Made by a program: the position numbers and the translations under genes
The notes under the pieces: generated by a model
What the model saw: only the letters and a program-made list of their open reading frames with translations
Database searches by the model: none
What the model was told of the DNA's origin: nothing
NCBI RefSeq assembly: GCF_933775445.1
Contig: NC_065878.1
Location: forward strand, 12,535,395-12,599,394
From: Argentina anserina
Lineage: Eukaryota; Streptophyta; Magnoliopsida; Rosales; Rosaceae
Direction of reading: 5' to 3'
Length of the DNA: 64,000 nucleotides
Shown here: positions 23,107-35,434 of the stretch, in pieces
How positions within the stretch are numbered: the stretch's first letter is position 1
Layout: the number at the start of each line of letters is the position of its first letter

Positions 23107-23815
23107 TAAGCTTATGGGTTAATTTCTTTTATGGTACCTAAAATATGGTTACTTTGACAATTTGGTACATGATGTATGAAAATGGACAATTTAGTACCTG
23201 AAGTTCTCATTTGTAAGCCATTTGGTACCTCTATCAATTTTGATCATATTTTTAGGGTTATTTCATCATTCTAGCCTTAAACTCATTAAATTTACATTTT
23301 TCTTCATTTCTTCCTATAATTGCCTCTCTTTGGAGATAATTAAATTCATATATCTACTCCACTTAGCATCTACTTCGCATATATCGAAAATAATTTTTTT
23401 TCTTAATATACTTATTGTATCCTAATTATTTTTGCAAAGGAAAATAAATCCTTTATGCAATTGTAAATTTTTATTAAATACATTTTTTTAATTACATATA
23501 ATTAAAATTAATTTAGATTGATAACTACATTATGAAAAATTATATACGTAAATCATCACAAATACTAAGTGGATGAGTTATCAAATTTTTAGTGATAATT
23601 TAAAGGCAATTTGAAGGTATTATGAAAAAATGAAGTAAATTAGATATAGAATGACGGAAATAACCCTGAAATATATGGTCAAAATTGACATAAGTACTAA
23701 AATAGCCTAAATTTGAGAACTTTAGGTACCAAATTGTCTATTTTCATATATCAGGTATCAAATTGTCCAAGTAGTCAAACATCAGGTACCATATGAGGAA
23801 TTTACCCTAAGCTTA
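23107..23815. mobile_element. inverted-repeat element, about 709 bp
   Basis: The left end has TAAGCTTATGGGTTAAT and TATGGTACCTAAAATATGG. The right end has GTACCATATGAGGAATTTAC and CCTAAGCTTA in reverse complement. GGTACC/AATTTGGTAC motifs recur along both arms, which are about 150-200 bp. It is non-coding with an AT-rich centre. Target duplication is not certain, so no superfamily is assigned. Confidence 0.72.
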
Positions 23816-26800
23816 TTTGCAAGACCCTGCGTAATTAAACACTAAGAGACATTCTAAGCAACAATTCAAAGACCAAGTTCCAAATCGTGTATGTGTACGT
23901 ATCTTTTAGACTTGACATGTTGCCGAGACATACATGATACTTGCTAAGCAAACATAGAGAACTTAGCTTCCTCATTCAAACTTTCTAACCCACCTCGCAG
24001 TTCATAAGAATATGATAAGAACATCATGAAAGTATGAAACACTCAACTATTCAAGAAGACATCTCTCTTAACTAGTGAATTCCCACAGACTACAAAAGGT
24101 TCAAACAAAGAGGCACAAGAATTTAACGCCTCCCTTCCTTCCTTGGAGATCAGTGACAATCACACAGAACGAAGTAACCGGTTGATATGGGCTACTGTTA
24201 CAACGTAAGCTGCCTCAGTCGTCATCAACACCGTCCGAGTTTGCTCAAAAAGACACGCGTCGCACACCCGACGGCACCGGAGCTCTCAATAGTGCTTCCA
24301 ATCATGGAACACATGGATTGGTCAGAGCCAAACACGACGGTGATGCGCCGTTACGAACTATTCACACCTTTTTTCACTTCCAGTTTTACTAAAAGTAAAA
24401 ACAATTCTTTTACAGTGGGGGAGGACGTTACTGAGTTTCCAAATGAAGGCGCGTGGAAACTACTGTTGGAAGATGAGGTCATTCTTCTCGGCTTGGACGA
24501 CCGTTCCTCTCATTGTCACCCCACACGTGGTGGCCTGAGATTAGTGTGGCTCTATTACTCTAGTTTTGAATTCCGAACTAGCTAGGGATTTGACCCTTTT
24601 GATTGTAATTTACCATTATTACCATTTTGGGAAAGTTTCAAGTTTAGAACGGACCTTTGAGCTGGTTAACCACAAGTTTTCTTGTCTTCTTGCTATTGGA
24701 ACTTCTCCAACGATGATAATGGAGGTTGTTCTTTACAATGAGAAGGAGTACAAACTATTTTTTCCGAGCAATCTACTCCTCCGGCGGCCGGTGATAATAT
24801 CATTTTTATAGTATGAAAACGTCATGCTTTCAATTTATCTACAACATAAAAAAAAAAGTTTGTGCTTAAGATATCGAATATTGTTAGATTGAAGCTACTA
24901 AAGATAGTGTGAATCAAATGTTATACTATACGTCCTACAATACTTAAATCATACACTATTTTCTCATATCAACAGACTATTTACTAGCGACTTTATTGGT
25001 TACCCATATAGTTTCCCAATACATAGAAACTTATATGCTTGTAACTGTTAAGGCTCGTTTATCTAAGATAGTACATATATAAGTAACCATTAGAATTAGG
25101 TATTTTAAAAATACTAACCTACATTTGTTCTTTTTTGAGTCTCGGCTTTAATCTACCTTTACGTAATAGCTAAAACTACACTACCTACATATGAGACAAT
25201 TTGTTTTGTGCGCTCTCAGATACTAGCAATGTAATATGCGATCACTCAACTATGAATGTGAACCATGTATCACATTTTATGAGTGTTCAGTCTTACATCA
25301 AATATGACGAAATAACAGTTATTTTTTATAAATAGAAAAACGTTATATGTTTAATTAAGTGGGAATCTTGTTTATCATAAACAATTAGTTCAAAATTGCA
25401 CAATTAATGTGAACTCGTAAATGTGTTAACACTCGGAAAATTTTGAGCCCAATTTTCCTATCTCATACGTAATAGCTAGCGGGCTTGGTTGCGCTACACA
25501 TGTACGAATCTTTTGTATGCGCTCGAATATGATCGCTAAGTGTGAAAGTGGACCCTATATCAAGTTTTATGAGATCTCGATCTCACATGAAATATACAAA
25601 GATGAGACCGTTATTCTTCAATAATGGCAAAATCAGCCGCTTAATTGAAAAGTAAAGTGGATTTCGATTTTCTCTTTTATATTGTTTTTGCGTTATAGTG
25701 ACCAGAAATAGAAAACACTCAATTTCCGAATTTATCTAGTTTTACCATCATATCAATTATTAGTAACAGAAACAACTAGAGCTAGCTGGTTTAATTTCAA
25801 TCATATATGAATTATTAGACTGCAACGTCTAGATGCTCAATAGATTTTGCGTAATTAAACCTCTATTCTTCGGCGTTTAGATAAAAATCATCTTTCGTTT
25901 TCTGAAGATGACGATGCCTTGTTCGAGTACAACTTTCCGATCATCACATATAGGCCTCAGTGGACTCTTATCTTCTGTGCTACCTTTTTCCTAGTATAGG
26001 TAGTCAAGGCATCACTTAAGAAATAATTAAATGAGCCAAGAGTAAGATGCTTAGTGTTATTTCAACTTCATCCTCGTGCCAATTTTTCTTCCATCTTTCT
26101 ATTTCAATTATCATTGGTTTATCTTTACAATAATTGACAGATATTTTCTTTTACTTGATGTGGATTTTCTTGGAAACTTAAGCAGCACTAAATTATCACA
26201 GTATGATTGTATGTAAGATCGATCATACTATACTACCCAGCTGGAAATAATAGTTTTAAAACTGCTCTATCCTTCTATGTATAATTTTGAAACTCAAGCT
26301 TCGTTTTGGCTTTTCATATCGAAAAGGAAAGTTAAAAGAAAAATGAAGGTCATTTTCAAACGTAGAGAAAATGAGAGATGGAGATGGCGTCTTTTGCCCT
26401 CCACGCAGCTTAAAACACGCAGACTGGCAAACATAAGCAGACCCCCCGACACGTTTCGACCTTCCAAAATCCCATTCTTTTTGCTCCACAGCAACAACAA
26501 ACCCACTTTCATATTCATATATATAGTTATATCTGATTTAAGACATGAATTCTCATTTTAATTATATACAAGTAAATACATATGTAGCCAGAGAGAGATG
26601 ATCGATTTTGCTAGCTAGGGCTTATCGTATATATGTTTGCTTCAAGCAAGAAGCTAAATGTTGGTATTAAGCGGTTTGCTCTATCGCGTGGCTTTAAAGT
26701 CTTCTTCTTCCTCCTCTTCTAATCTTCTCTCTTAGCTATAGCTAAAGGTAAAGCTAGTTTTGTTTGTTTTTAATATCACAATATTCACACACACCCCTTA

Positions 26801-27052
26801 ACCTCCACTCACTCAATAAGAACAACCATTAACCCCAAAACAAACCAAAACCAAAACAAAACAAAACAAAGCCACCACCAAACCCAAACACCCTTCTTTT
26901 TTCCGCTCCCAAAACATTAATGGCACCACTCATCATCATCATCATCTTCACGATCTTAAGCCCCCTCAAACACTCATAAATACCAAATCAATCAGGCCAA
27001 GCAAATTGATTAAGATTTGCCTCCGAAGAAAGAAGAACCTCCCTGGAGAGAG
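23816..27052. other. intergenic, LBD30-like promoter side
   Basis: No convincing gene. Frames at 24187-24811 are short and match no family I know. About 25160-25430 and 25460-25700 look like a diverged tandem duplication (both begin CGTAATAGCTA and share GATCGCT and TATCA-TTTTATGAG blocks). The final ~350 bp (AAAACCAAAACAAAAC-type leader) are probably 5'UTR/promoter of the LBD30-like gene. Confidence 0.45.
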
Positions 27053-28792
27053 ATGAATGCGACAGCAAACCCTAGTGGTGGTGGTGGCTCTGGCGGTGGT
27101 GGAGGGAGCAGTAGTGGAGGCAGCTCCGGAGGAGGAGGAAACGCCGGACCGTGCGGTGCGTGCAAGTTCTTGAGGAGGAAGTGTGTGGCGGGATGCATAT
27201 TTGCACCCTACTTCGATTCAGAGCAAGGAGCAGCTCACTTTGCAGCGGTGCACAAGGTGTTCGGAGCCAGCAATGTCTCCAAGCTTCTTCTTCATATTCC
27301 GGCACACAAACGGCCCGACGCCGTTCTCACGGTTTGTTTTGAGGCTCAAGCTAGGCTCAAAGATCCAGTCTACGGCTGTGTTGCTCATATCTTTGCTCTT
27401 CAACAACAGGTGCACACATTACTATACATATTAACATATATAACAGGCTAATTGACTTGATTTAATTATCTAATCAATCATTCTCCGTACCAACTTCGTT
27501 GATAAGGATCATCGACAATATCGTGATAATGAGTCAGTGACTCATGATCATGACATATTCTGGTATCCCATCCCTATACTTTCTTAATCAACCGACTTTT
27601 TCCCAATACCCCATTTCTGGAAAATTTATTTCAAAACAAACCCCCTTTGTTTTTCCTGGTTTAATCCAAAACTTTCTTTTCTCAGTTTTGGGTAGCTATA
27701 GGCCAATGATTTTTACCTATATCTCAACTAGCGCGCATTGACCCAAAGAGTTACTTCATGGTGATGGCTGATATATAGGGCAACCATGCCCTTATTGACA
27801 GGAAGGAGTTGTCCTGATGTCTTCTGAACTGAGGGTTTGGTGCCCTTAGTGAGAAACACAATTAATTAAAAGCTTAGAAAACCAAATCAAGGAAGAATAA
27901 AATGCTTATAGGGGACAGTTTTGTGCTATGCTGAGTTCTAGAGGGCCTGCCTCTTTGATTAAGAAATCTTGTGGTCGGCGGTTACTGTATACAAAATGGT
28001 TCAGTCGTAGAGCCCTACTGGTTTGTTTGTGCCATCTTTCTGTGCATATTGTTGGCTTCTTTCTTTGCTGGTATTGAGGAAATGGTCGGTTTCCTGCTTC
28101 TTCAATTTAATTGGTCTTCTCTTATGCAATCTCCTATATTCATTTTTATGAATTTCAGAATTTCCGGGAAAAAGTGGAAACTTGTTTGTTTATTTTTCTA
28201 TATTTTATTTGACATTCAATCTCTATTTCAGAACTTGCTTACCTAGTCATGTGTACTGTGTAGATCTACTCTGACTGATTGTGAGCGTAGATGAATTAGT
28301 ACCTATTCATATGTACTTTTACAGTAAATTAGATAATTAGTAACCACCTTATTTATTTCTCATATAAAACTACCTTCTTCTCAGAGCTATATATAGAGTT
28401 TTTGTTCCATATTATTAAATTTGTTTTCAAAACTGCTAAGACACATTTATTTTAAGCATTAGATGTGAGGACGTGAAAAAGAAATTAATGATAATGATAA
28501 TCACTTTTCACCCTCTTTGTTGCAAAAAATGTTGGCGTGAGACTAAACCTCCGAGTTTCACACCTCTTTCAATAAAATTATTGTTGACGTTAATAAGTTG
28601 ATGTCGCATCTTTCACATAATCATTATTTTATCATGTTAACTTACATGCTGATGTATCTTTTTTCACGTGAAAGTTTATGGTGCAGAGTGAGCGTTTCAC
28701 CTTTATAATAGATACAATATATGATAAGTTAACAAATTGAAAACTTTTATAATTGCATCCATCATTTCCGTAGGCTAATATACATTCTTCTA

Positions 28793-28839
<47 letters not shown>

Positions 28840-29891
28840 TAATTTGTCTACGTCATGCATCCGCCTCATTCATGTTTTTTATTTATAGAAAAGAATAATC
28901 CATAAATATTTAGGTGGTTTCTGTTTATATTATTGAAATGTATAGGATTGATGAATTAGTCATATAACTATGTGAAATAGTTTTGATATTAGTAGATTTA
29001 ATTAGGTGATTATTTGGAAATGTGGGGGTTTACAAAAGTTTGTTAGCTCGAGTCAAGACTCAGAACTCAAAGCTATGTCTGTATATGCAATACTGCAATA
29101 ATATACTAATGTAACAGATACTGCCACATCTAAATTCAAGTATTCAACGTAAACCAACCTCAGCATCGCTAACTCCAAGAAGAAATTAATATGGAGAAGA
29201 AACTTTGTTCATTCTTCTGAGAATGCTTCATTTACTCGCAAGGCCATGTTCTAATACGCCCTTTTAGTATAAACAAAGCTAAGGAACCCTTAAACTTGTC
29301 TCTATACCACAATTATACTAGCTATCAGTATGGATTATGTACGTTCTACTATACTGAATATTCAATTCAAGTAAGTTTTACTTAACCTTTCACAGTATGA
29401 GAAACCTTTTGTTAAACTTCATCACTTCCTTGTTGTATGGTTTTACTAATTACTTCTTTTTTACTAAAAAACTTTTTTGCGTACGTAATACATAGGTGGT
29501 GAATCTACAAGCGGAGATCTCGTACTTGCAAGCCCACCTAGCAACAATGGAGCTTCCATCACCTCCTCCGCCACCTCCGCCACTAATTGCACAGCCTCTA
29601 GTCTCCATTGCAGACCTTTCTTCAGCCCCCATTCCCGCAGCATACGATTTGTCGTCGCTATTCGAACCCATGGTGCAGCCAACGGCTTGGGTCATGCAAC
29701 AACGTGCATTGTTTCACAACCAACATCAACAGTTCGCAGGCGGTTCCGGTGGCTCCTCATCGAGTGGAGGTGGTAGTGGTGGTGGCGATCTTCAAGCTTT
29801 GGCCCTTGAACTGCTCCACAGGCATAATGGTTCTCCGTCGGGGTCGGTGCCGTGCACCGAGGCTTCACCATCTCGGTCTCTGTCCAAATGA
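27053..29891 (+). CDS. LBD30: LOB-domain transcription factor, LBD30/JLO-like (2 exons)
   Basis: Exon 1 is 27053-27409 (119 codons). Exon 2 is 29496-29891 with stop. Donor CAG|GTGCAC, acceptor CATAG|GTGGTG, phase 0, 250 aa. ATG 27053 is chosen because it is the first ATG in frame and gives the family-like Gly/Ser-rich N-terminus. The C-block [15 protein letters not shown] is at residues 34-48, followed by [12 protein letters not shown] and the coil [20 protein letters not shown]. The C-terminus has [11 protein letters not shown] and SPSRSLSK, like Arabidopsis LBD30 (JAGGED LATERAL ORGANS). LBD30/LBD18 factors promote tracheary-element differentiation and organ-boundary patterning in Arabidopsis; a like role here is inference. 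It pairs with the divergent LBD19-like gene 8 kb away, with the intron at the same codon position. Confidence 0.94.
28797..28836. repeat. (AT)n microsatellite in LBD30-like intron
   Basis: About 20 uninterrupted AT units. A likely polymorphic marker. Confidence 0.95.
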
Positions 29892-32187
29892 GGCCGATCA
29901 ATGTCCGGAGCTAATTGATCAATATTAAGCTAAAGAGTACTTGCCTAATGATGAGGGGTATGCCGATCATATATATTAGCATATCATTAGCTAGGTTGTT
30001 TCAATGGTCAAGTAATATTAATTAGTGACTGGTTTATAGATATTTTTTTATTGAACTTTTATTACTTGCATGCATGCATGTATGGTTTCTCTTTACATCT
30101 AAATATATATTAGCTGGTCAAATCCAACATTAGATCACACATTTATTTAGCGAAGAGAATGTTGCTAACCCGAACGGGTAGTAGATATACAAGCGAGTGA
30201 GGGAGATCATGACTAGTGCTATGTGAGGAAATAGGATGATATGATCAGTGTGCTCAAACTTGAAAGAGAAAATTTTGTCTATGGGGAGCACAGGCTAGGC
30301 AAGTCACATCCATTTGAATTATTAAGACATAATCAATCGAGCTTTTGGCTGAGTTAGTTTTCATTCTCAGCTAATCCAGCTGGTTTTCTTGCTTTCGACA
30401 TGGACATCCTACTATACAGTGAAAGCTTGCAAAAAAGATGGAAGTTTTCTGTCCAAATTTTTGTTAAAATGATTAATCTCGTAATCATTTAGAAAAGTCT
30501 TTGGACGTATATATAGTGAGAGGGCCAAGGCCGAAGCTATCAATCCAAGGTTTGGAATTTTGGAATTTTCGTCATCAATATCCAACTTGCCTAACAGACC
30601 AGCCAAGAACCCAATTTTTAAGGATACAACAATGAAGAACATAAAACACAAGCTCTCCAAAGACAATTGGCATCTATTTAGTCCTTAGCATTCTTATGAA
30701 TTTTGTGCACCCATAAACCTAAATTTCTAGCTCCACATGTGCTTACTAGCACAAGACAACAACTGAAAGCTAAGCTCAGGTGGATGCAATTAGGGCTGTC
30801 AATTTCGACACGACCCGATAACACTACTCGAAATCCGCACGAAATAAAGCGGGTTGAACCCGCACGATTAAAAAATGGGTCAGCGGTGGGTCAACCCGCC
30901 ATGACCCATTTAGAGCGTACACCGTCAACGTTGGAACAAAAATGAATATTGAGACATACGATTTTTTATATCATTTATAATACCCAAAAAACTCTTGCAG
31001 CAGCTCCATTTACGGAAATCATGTGAGTTTGAGATTCAAAGAAAACTTTAGTTTGTGGTAAAAGTTATTTGCAAAATTTACCATTTTTTTTCTAGAATTG
31101 GTGTCATCTTTTCTTTTTTGTTTTCCTTGAGTTAAAAATACCCAAACATCATTGAGCCCAGCCCAATCTCAACCTTCTAGAAAAACGTACACTACAACTA
31201 TATCATTACCTTTCTGACATTACCATATGCCTTAGATGAAGTCCCATCATTTGTTTAAAGGTATTCTCTAACCTTTATTCCACCAGTCCGTTTGCATGGC
31301 CTAATACTCCTAGAACGAAGCCTAAAATCGAGAAGTATTCTTCAGTAATGTTGGTCGGCATCATGTCACCTATAACATATCCAAAATTCAGCACAAATGG
31401 ATTTGTATTGAGTTCAAAAATTCAGTTTGAGTAGAGGCTGCCATAAAATCTGCAATCTCCATAGTTTAGCTTCTTTTGCACGTCAATTTGAGAATTTGGA
31501 ACACAAGTGTTTGATAATTTGAGTTGCATTGCTCTCATAACCAACCTCTTTCTCTAAGACTATAGTTGGGCTGCTATGAGAGTGAAAATCTCAACATGCA
31601 TGTTAGTTTTCTTTCAAAAAAAAAAAACATGCATGTTAGTTTTAAGCATGCACATCAAGTGTGATAAAAGTCCCCAACTAGAATAAACTCGGCATTGGGG
31701 ACTTGCTTAGGATCTGATTTTAGAGTGAAACTTGACTATTTGTCTTTGTTCTAGATACGCAAAGGAATGATCAAAATTTGGAGCAAGCTTGTGAGCCTTG
31801 GATCAATATGAAAGTCACCTATTGAATTTGAGGTAGGGGAAATTGTTTTTAAGCTATTGGGTGTTGTCTACCTGAACATGATTTCATATGTTGGTTTCGT
31901 TAAACTTAGTACTATATCGTACAACATTATAAATCTATGGAATTGCTTTGCCAACTACATGATTATGCATGTTTTGATTTGAGTTGTAAAGGCTGTTTTA
32001 AAATGAGATTTGTGCTTGCAAAGGTTAGTATGTTTACCTTTGTTAATTGAAGCTTCTGCATGTTTCATTTCCAAAGATGAAAGTCACATGCAATGACTAC
32101 ATTGTTCTTTTGAGTTTAAGATTTCAAAAGCCTGAAAATGTTACTCTATGAATGTGGAAATGGAAAGTGTGTAGCTTGGATGATATT
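29892..32187. other. intergenic
   Basis: 3'UTR of the LBD30-like gene, then AT-rich DNA without coding signal. It includes the hAT-terminus-like block at 30791-30915. Confidence 0.5.
30791..30915. mobile_element. hAT-like terminal fragment
   Basis: Begins TAGGGCTGTCAATTTCGACA and is followed by subterminal ACCCG/CGGGTT motifs (GACCCGATAA, GGGTTGAACCCGCACG, GGGTCAACCCGCC). These resemble the ends of plant hAT elements. No matching opposite end was found nearby, so it is likely a relic. Confidence 0.5.
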
Positions 32188-34934
32188 TGTGGAAGCTCGG
32201 GCACAATGACCCATGATATGTGATGGGCATAACCATTCCTAGAATCCCCGGGGAAGCCCATTGTGAGGGCGTGGATGTGATATGTGTTTATTGGTTGAAC
32301 TGTATGTTATATTCTCTTCGCCTGAGGTTTGTGATACATGATTTAACTGCTCTTGCATAAGCTCAAAGTAAGTTACTCAAACCTTTATTTATACTGATTT
32401 GGTCAAGCTTTTAGTGCTACATCCTTCTTTGGAGGATCAATGAGACTTATAACTGAAACTGATGTTTTGAGCGATTCTGCTTAATGAACTTACAATTCTT
32501 CCAAACAGAAATGCATGGAATAGTTGGTCAATAGTATATTTGATTTCCTTTCAAGTTGATTATTGTTTGTGAGTTTTGCATATGGCAACTGAACTCAATG
32601 TCGTTTTGATGGAATTTCTTCGCATGAAAATTCAATTGTTATCATCTATTCTCAAGTTCTATCAATGCATGCTTGTACATCAGACCCATTCCTTATCATT
32701 CTTATTCTATGTCATCTCTACTAAATCTCAACTTCACTTGTACAAAGAAATCTTCAAATATCAAATTAAATTATATGACTACCAAGTTCTGGAACAAATT
32801 ACATGTTTGTAAGCTTTCTCAAAAGCTAGATGGGAGTTTTCCTGATCTCTATGTTATTAATCAGAACCTTTGTCCTTCTCATATTTTCAAAAGTTTGGTT
32901 GCAGCAAAGAATGCTTTGCCTTTCACTCCATCTTCAATTTCAACTATGTACATTTCCTTGCAATTCCCTCTTTGTTAGGCTTTATATGCAGCAAAAGAAT
33001 TATTGTATGTTGATGTCCATCTCACTTCCATTACCCTTTCTAAACTTTGATCTATTCCTACAGAACAAAAGCAAAGTACTTAGTGATTTCGAAAAGAAAC
33101 TTTGTGTGGCTGCATTTAAGCTTATTCTTTATCTCATGAACCTTGTTGGCCAATCGTGTAAATAGCTCATTCTTCAAAACCTCTTTAAATTAATGTCATT
33201 ATTCAGTTTGCCTAGCACCTCATTTGTGGTCTACGATATATGAGATATTTAGCAGGTGCTTGCTATACTTTCCACAAGTTGAAACTAAGCTTCTCATATG
33301 TAAGCTTCACCTGAAGCTATGCATGTCCTTTTCTTATCGAGACTGTTCAATTCAAGTAACAGATTCTCCTTGCTCATTTTGTTTTACAAATTTAGTTTTG
33401 GGTCTTATCGTTAAACTACTACATCAAAATCAGAATGGTATATATAATCAGTTCAAGGTCTGAAAACCTACTTTCTACTTCTATGCAAAAGTTTAGTTTG
33501 ACACATTGCGCTACTGTACGCTTTTCTCTATCTTCGAGTTCAGTTGCACAAAACCTGATTATAACCTATTCTACTTCCAGGTTTTGGTGTCTTTATAACT
33601 TATATCTGTTTCTTCTTAAAAGTATTTATTAAGAAGGTTTTGGTTTTAAAACCCCCTACTGGGCATCATTTATGCTCACCCCTTTCTCCACAAATTTTCA
33701 GGCGGTAGTTAGTTAAATGTGTAAAGTTGGATTACTCTATCCATTATCGTACTGGGATCGAAGTGCAGGATAATTTGGTGAGTTATAGGCTGATTCATTT
33801 CAGTTGGTAGATGTGTTTTGTATAGTTGTATCTTTCTTTGTAATTATTAATCCTTAGTCCACTCTTTGTGATCATATCTTAGTTAGCAAGCATAAAAACT
33901 TATCTTGTGTTCTGACCTTCAAATATTTGTTCTTGTGGATCATAACTCTGAAACTCCATCAAGTGCGATTTATACTATCCCTTATGTATGTTTTGTCATT
34001 CTCTTTATGACCTGATCCTTTGAATCTCTTGCATATCAAGCCTTTGTTCCAAGTATTGATAGTGGGATTTGTCAACCAAAAGAACCATTTATTGAGGTTG
34101 AAATTCTAGTCTTGAAAAGATAAACTGGTTTACTGATTTGTTTTTCTAAAAACTATTGTTGTGCTCATTTTGTCCTTTTCATTTCTCTAGTTTCTCTAGT
34201 TCCAGGCCTTCATTTGATCTGAATTTTTGGTATGTATCTTTTCTATCTGTCAACTTTTGATTTTGGAAATTCTCAGTTTATGTCACTGAACAAGGAATGA
34301 TCCGTGATTTTTCAAAGATAAGTTTGCAGCCCAGAATTTTCAGTAAACCTCCTTGCTTTCGGTTTAGTTTCAGGTTCCATTTGTTCCACTTAACCTCTGT
34401 TCTTTTTGTATGTGAAAGTTGACTTCCTAATAGCTATTCCAAAATTGATTTCACATTATTTGGGTTTGAAATGAATTATTTGTGGATTTTCTAAGCTGGC
34501 CTTACTGCTACCATGTTCTTCAGAAACTTGATATTTTCAGTATGTTTGTGTCCATCTGTTGCCTTACTTCCCGAACTTGGTTTTGTTTCAAATTTTGTTA
34601 TGTGCCTCTTTCATATGAGTACCTCCCTTAGTGAAATTTTAGTGAATTCTCAAAGTCAAACCGTTCATGCCTTAGGTTCTAATCACTTATGTCTATTGTC
34701 AATTCGTTAGTGAAATTCAATCCTATTTGATTCAATTTTTCAGTCTTTCACCAATATGTTTGAAGCTTGATTGAATTTTTCGTCATTGTTTGAACATCGT
34801 ACAGTTATCATTTAATAAATGCTACTTCTTTTACATATTCAATTTTCAGTCCATAGTGGCAAACCGTCATTTCAGTGCCAAGATTGTGCCAATCCTGGTC
34901 ATTTCATCTGCACACCGAGTTTTGAGGTGTGACA
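32188..34934 (+). repeat. probable LTR upstream of a primer binding site
   Basis: The 3' end is well placed: ..GAGGTGTGACA at 34934, then AAA and TGGTATCAGAGC (34938-34949), the tRNA-Met-type primer site of LTR retrotransposons. The 5' end is a guess at TGTGGAAGCTCGGG (32188). The interior is AT-rich without gene signal. Confidence 0.45.
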
Positions 34935-34937
34935 AAA

Positions 34938-35434
34938 TGGTATCAGAGCCCAAGTAGTAGGTTCTAGTGGGACGAGGTAGATGTAAATACAGAGAAAACG
35001 TTCTTAGAAGTAAGAGTGTAGTCTGTTTGTTGTGGTATAAAGTTTGCTACATATACAGGATTGAAAGATGCCAAACGTTCGCTTTCTTGAGGTCCTTCAA
35101 CGAGACATTAATGTTCATTGGAGCATGAACACTGCTATCAGCCACCTCCCCAGTTGGACTACCTTGATCAACCTCCACATGCTGGCTAGAACTACCATAC
35201 CAATCCACCGTTGGCTATCAGGCCAGTTCACCTTCTTCTTGAGACTATTATAAGAATTCAAGATGCAAAAAAGGATGGTCATGTCCCGATGGATACTAGT
35301 GCACTTATGCTCACCATAGGTTTCCGCAAAGGAATAGTAGGGTGGGAGTTCTAAAGAAAATAAGCCATGCTTGTTAGGTTTCAAAATAAATTTCAAAGAT
35401 TTCTATTGGGATTTTTGTGTAGTGTAAGACTTAA
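34938..35434 (+). mobile_element. internal remnant of the same LTR element
   Basis: Starts with the primer site and continues about 490 bp to the start of another LTR at 35435. A short frame at 35068-35253 (MPNVRFLEVLQRD) has no recognised family. Either a truncated or a non-autonomous (LARD-like) element. Confidence 0.4.

Noticed and set aside
24187..24811. Two overlapping plus-strand frames (132 and 81 codons)
   Set aside because: No domain recognised, the two lie in different frames, and no splice logic joins them. Could be a gene fragment, but I cannot support it.
32576..33632. Several short plus-strand frames
   Set aside because: T-rich, hydrophobic chance frames inside a probable LTR.
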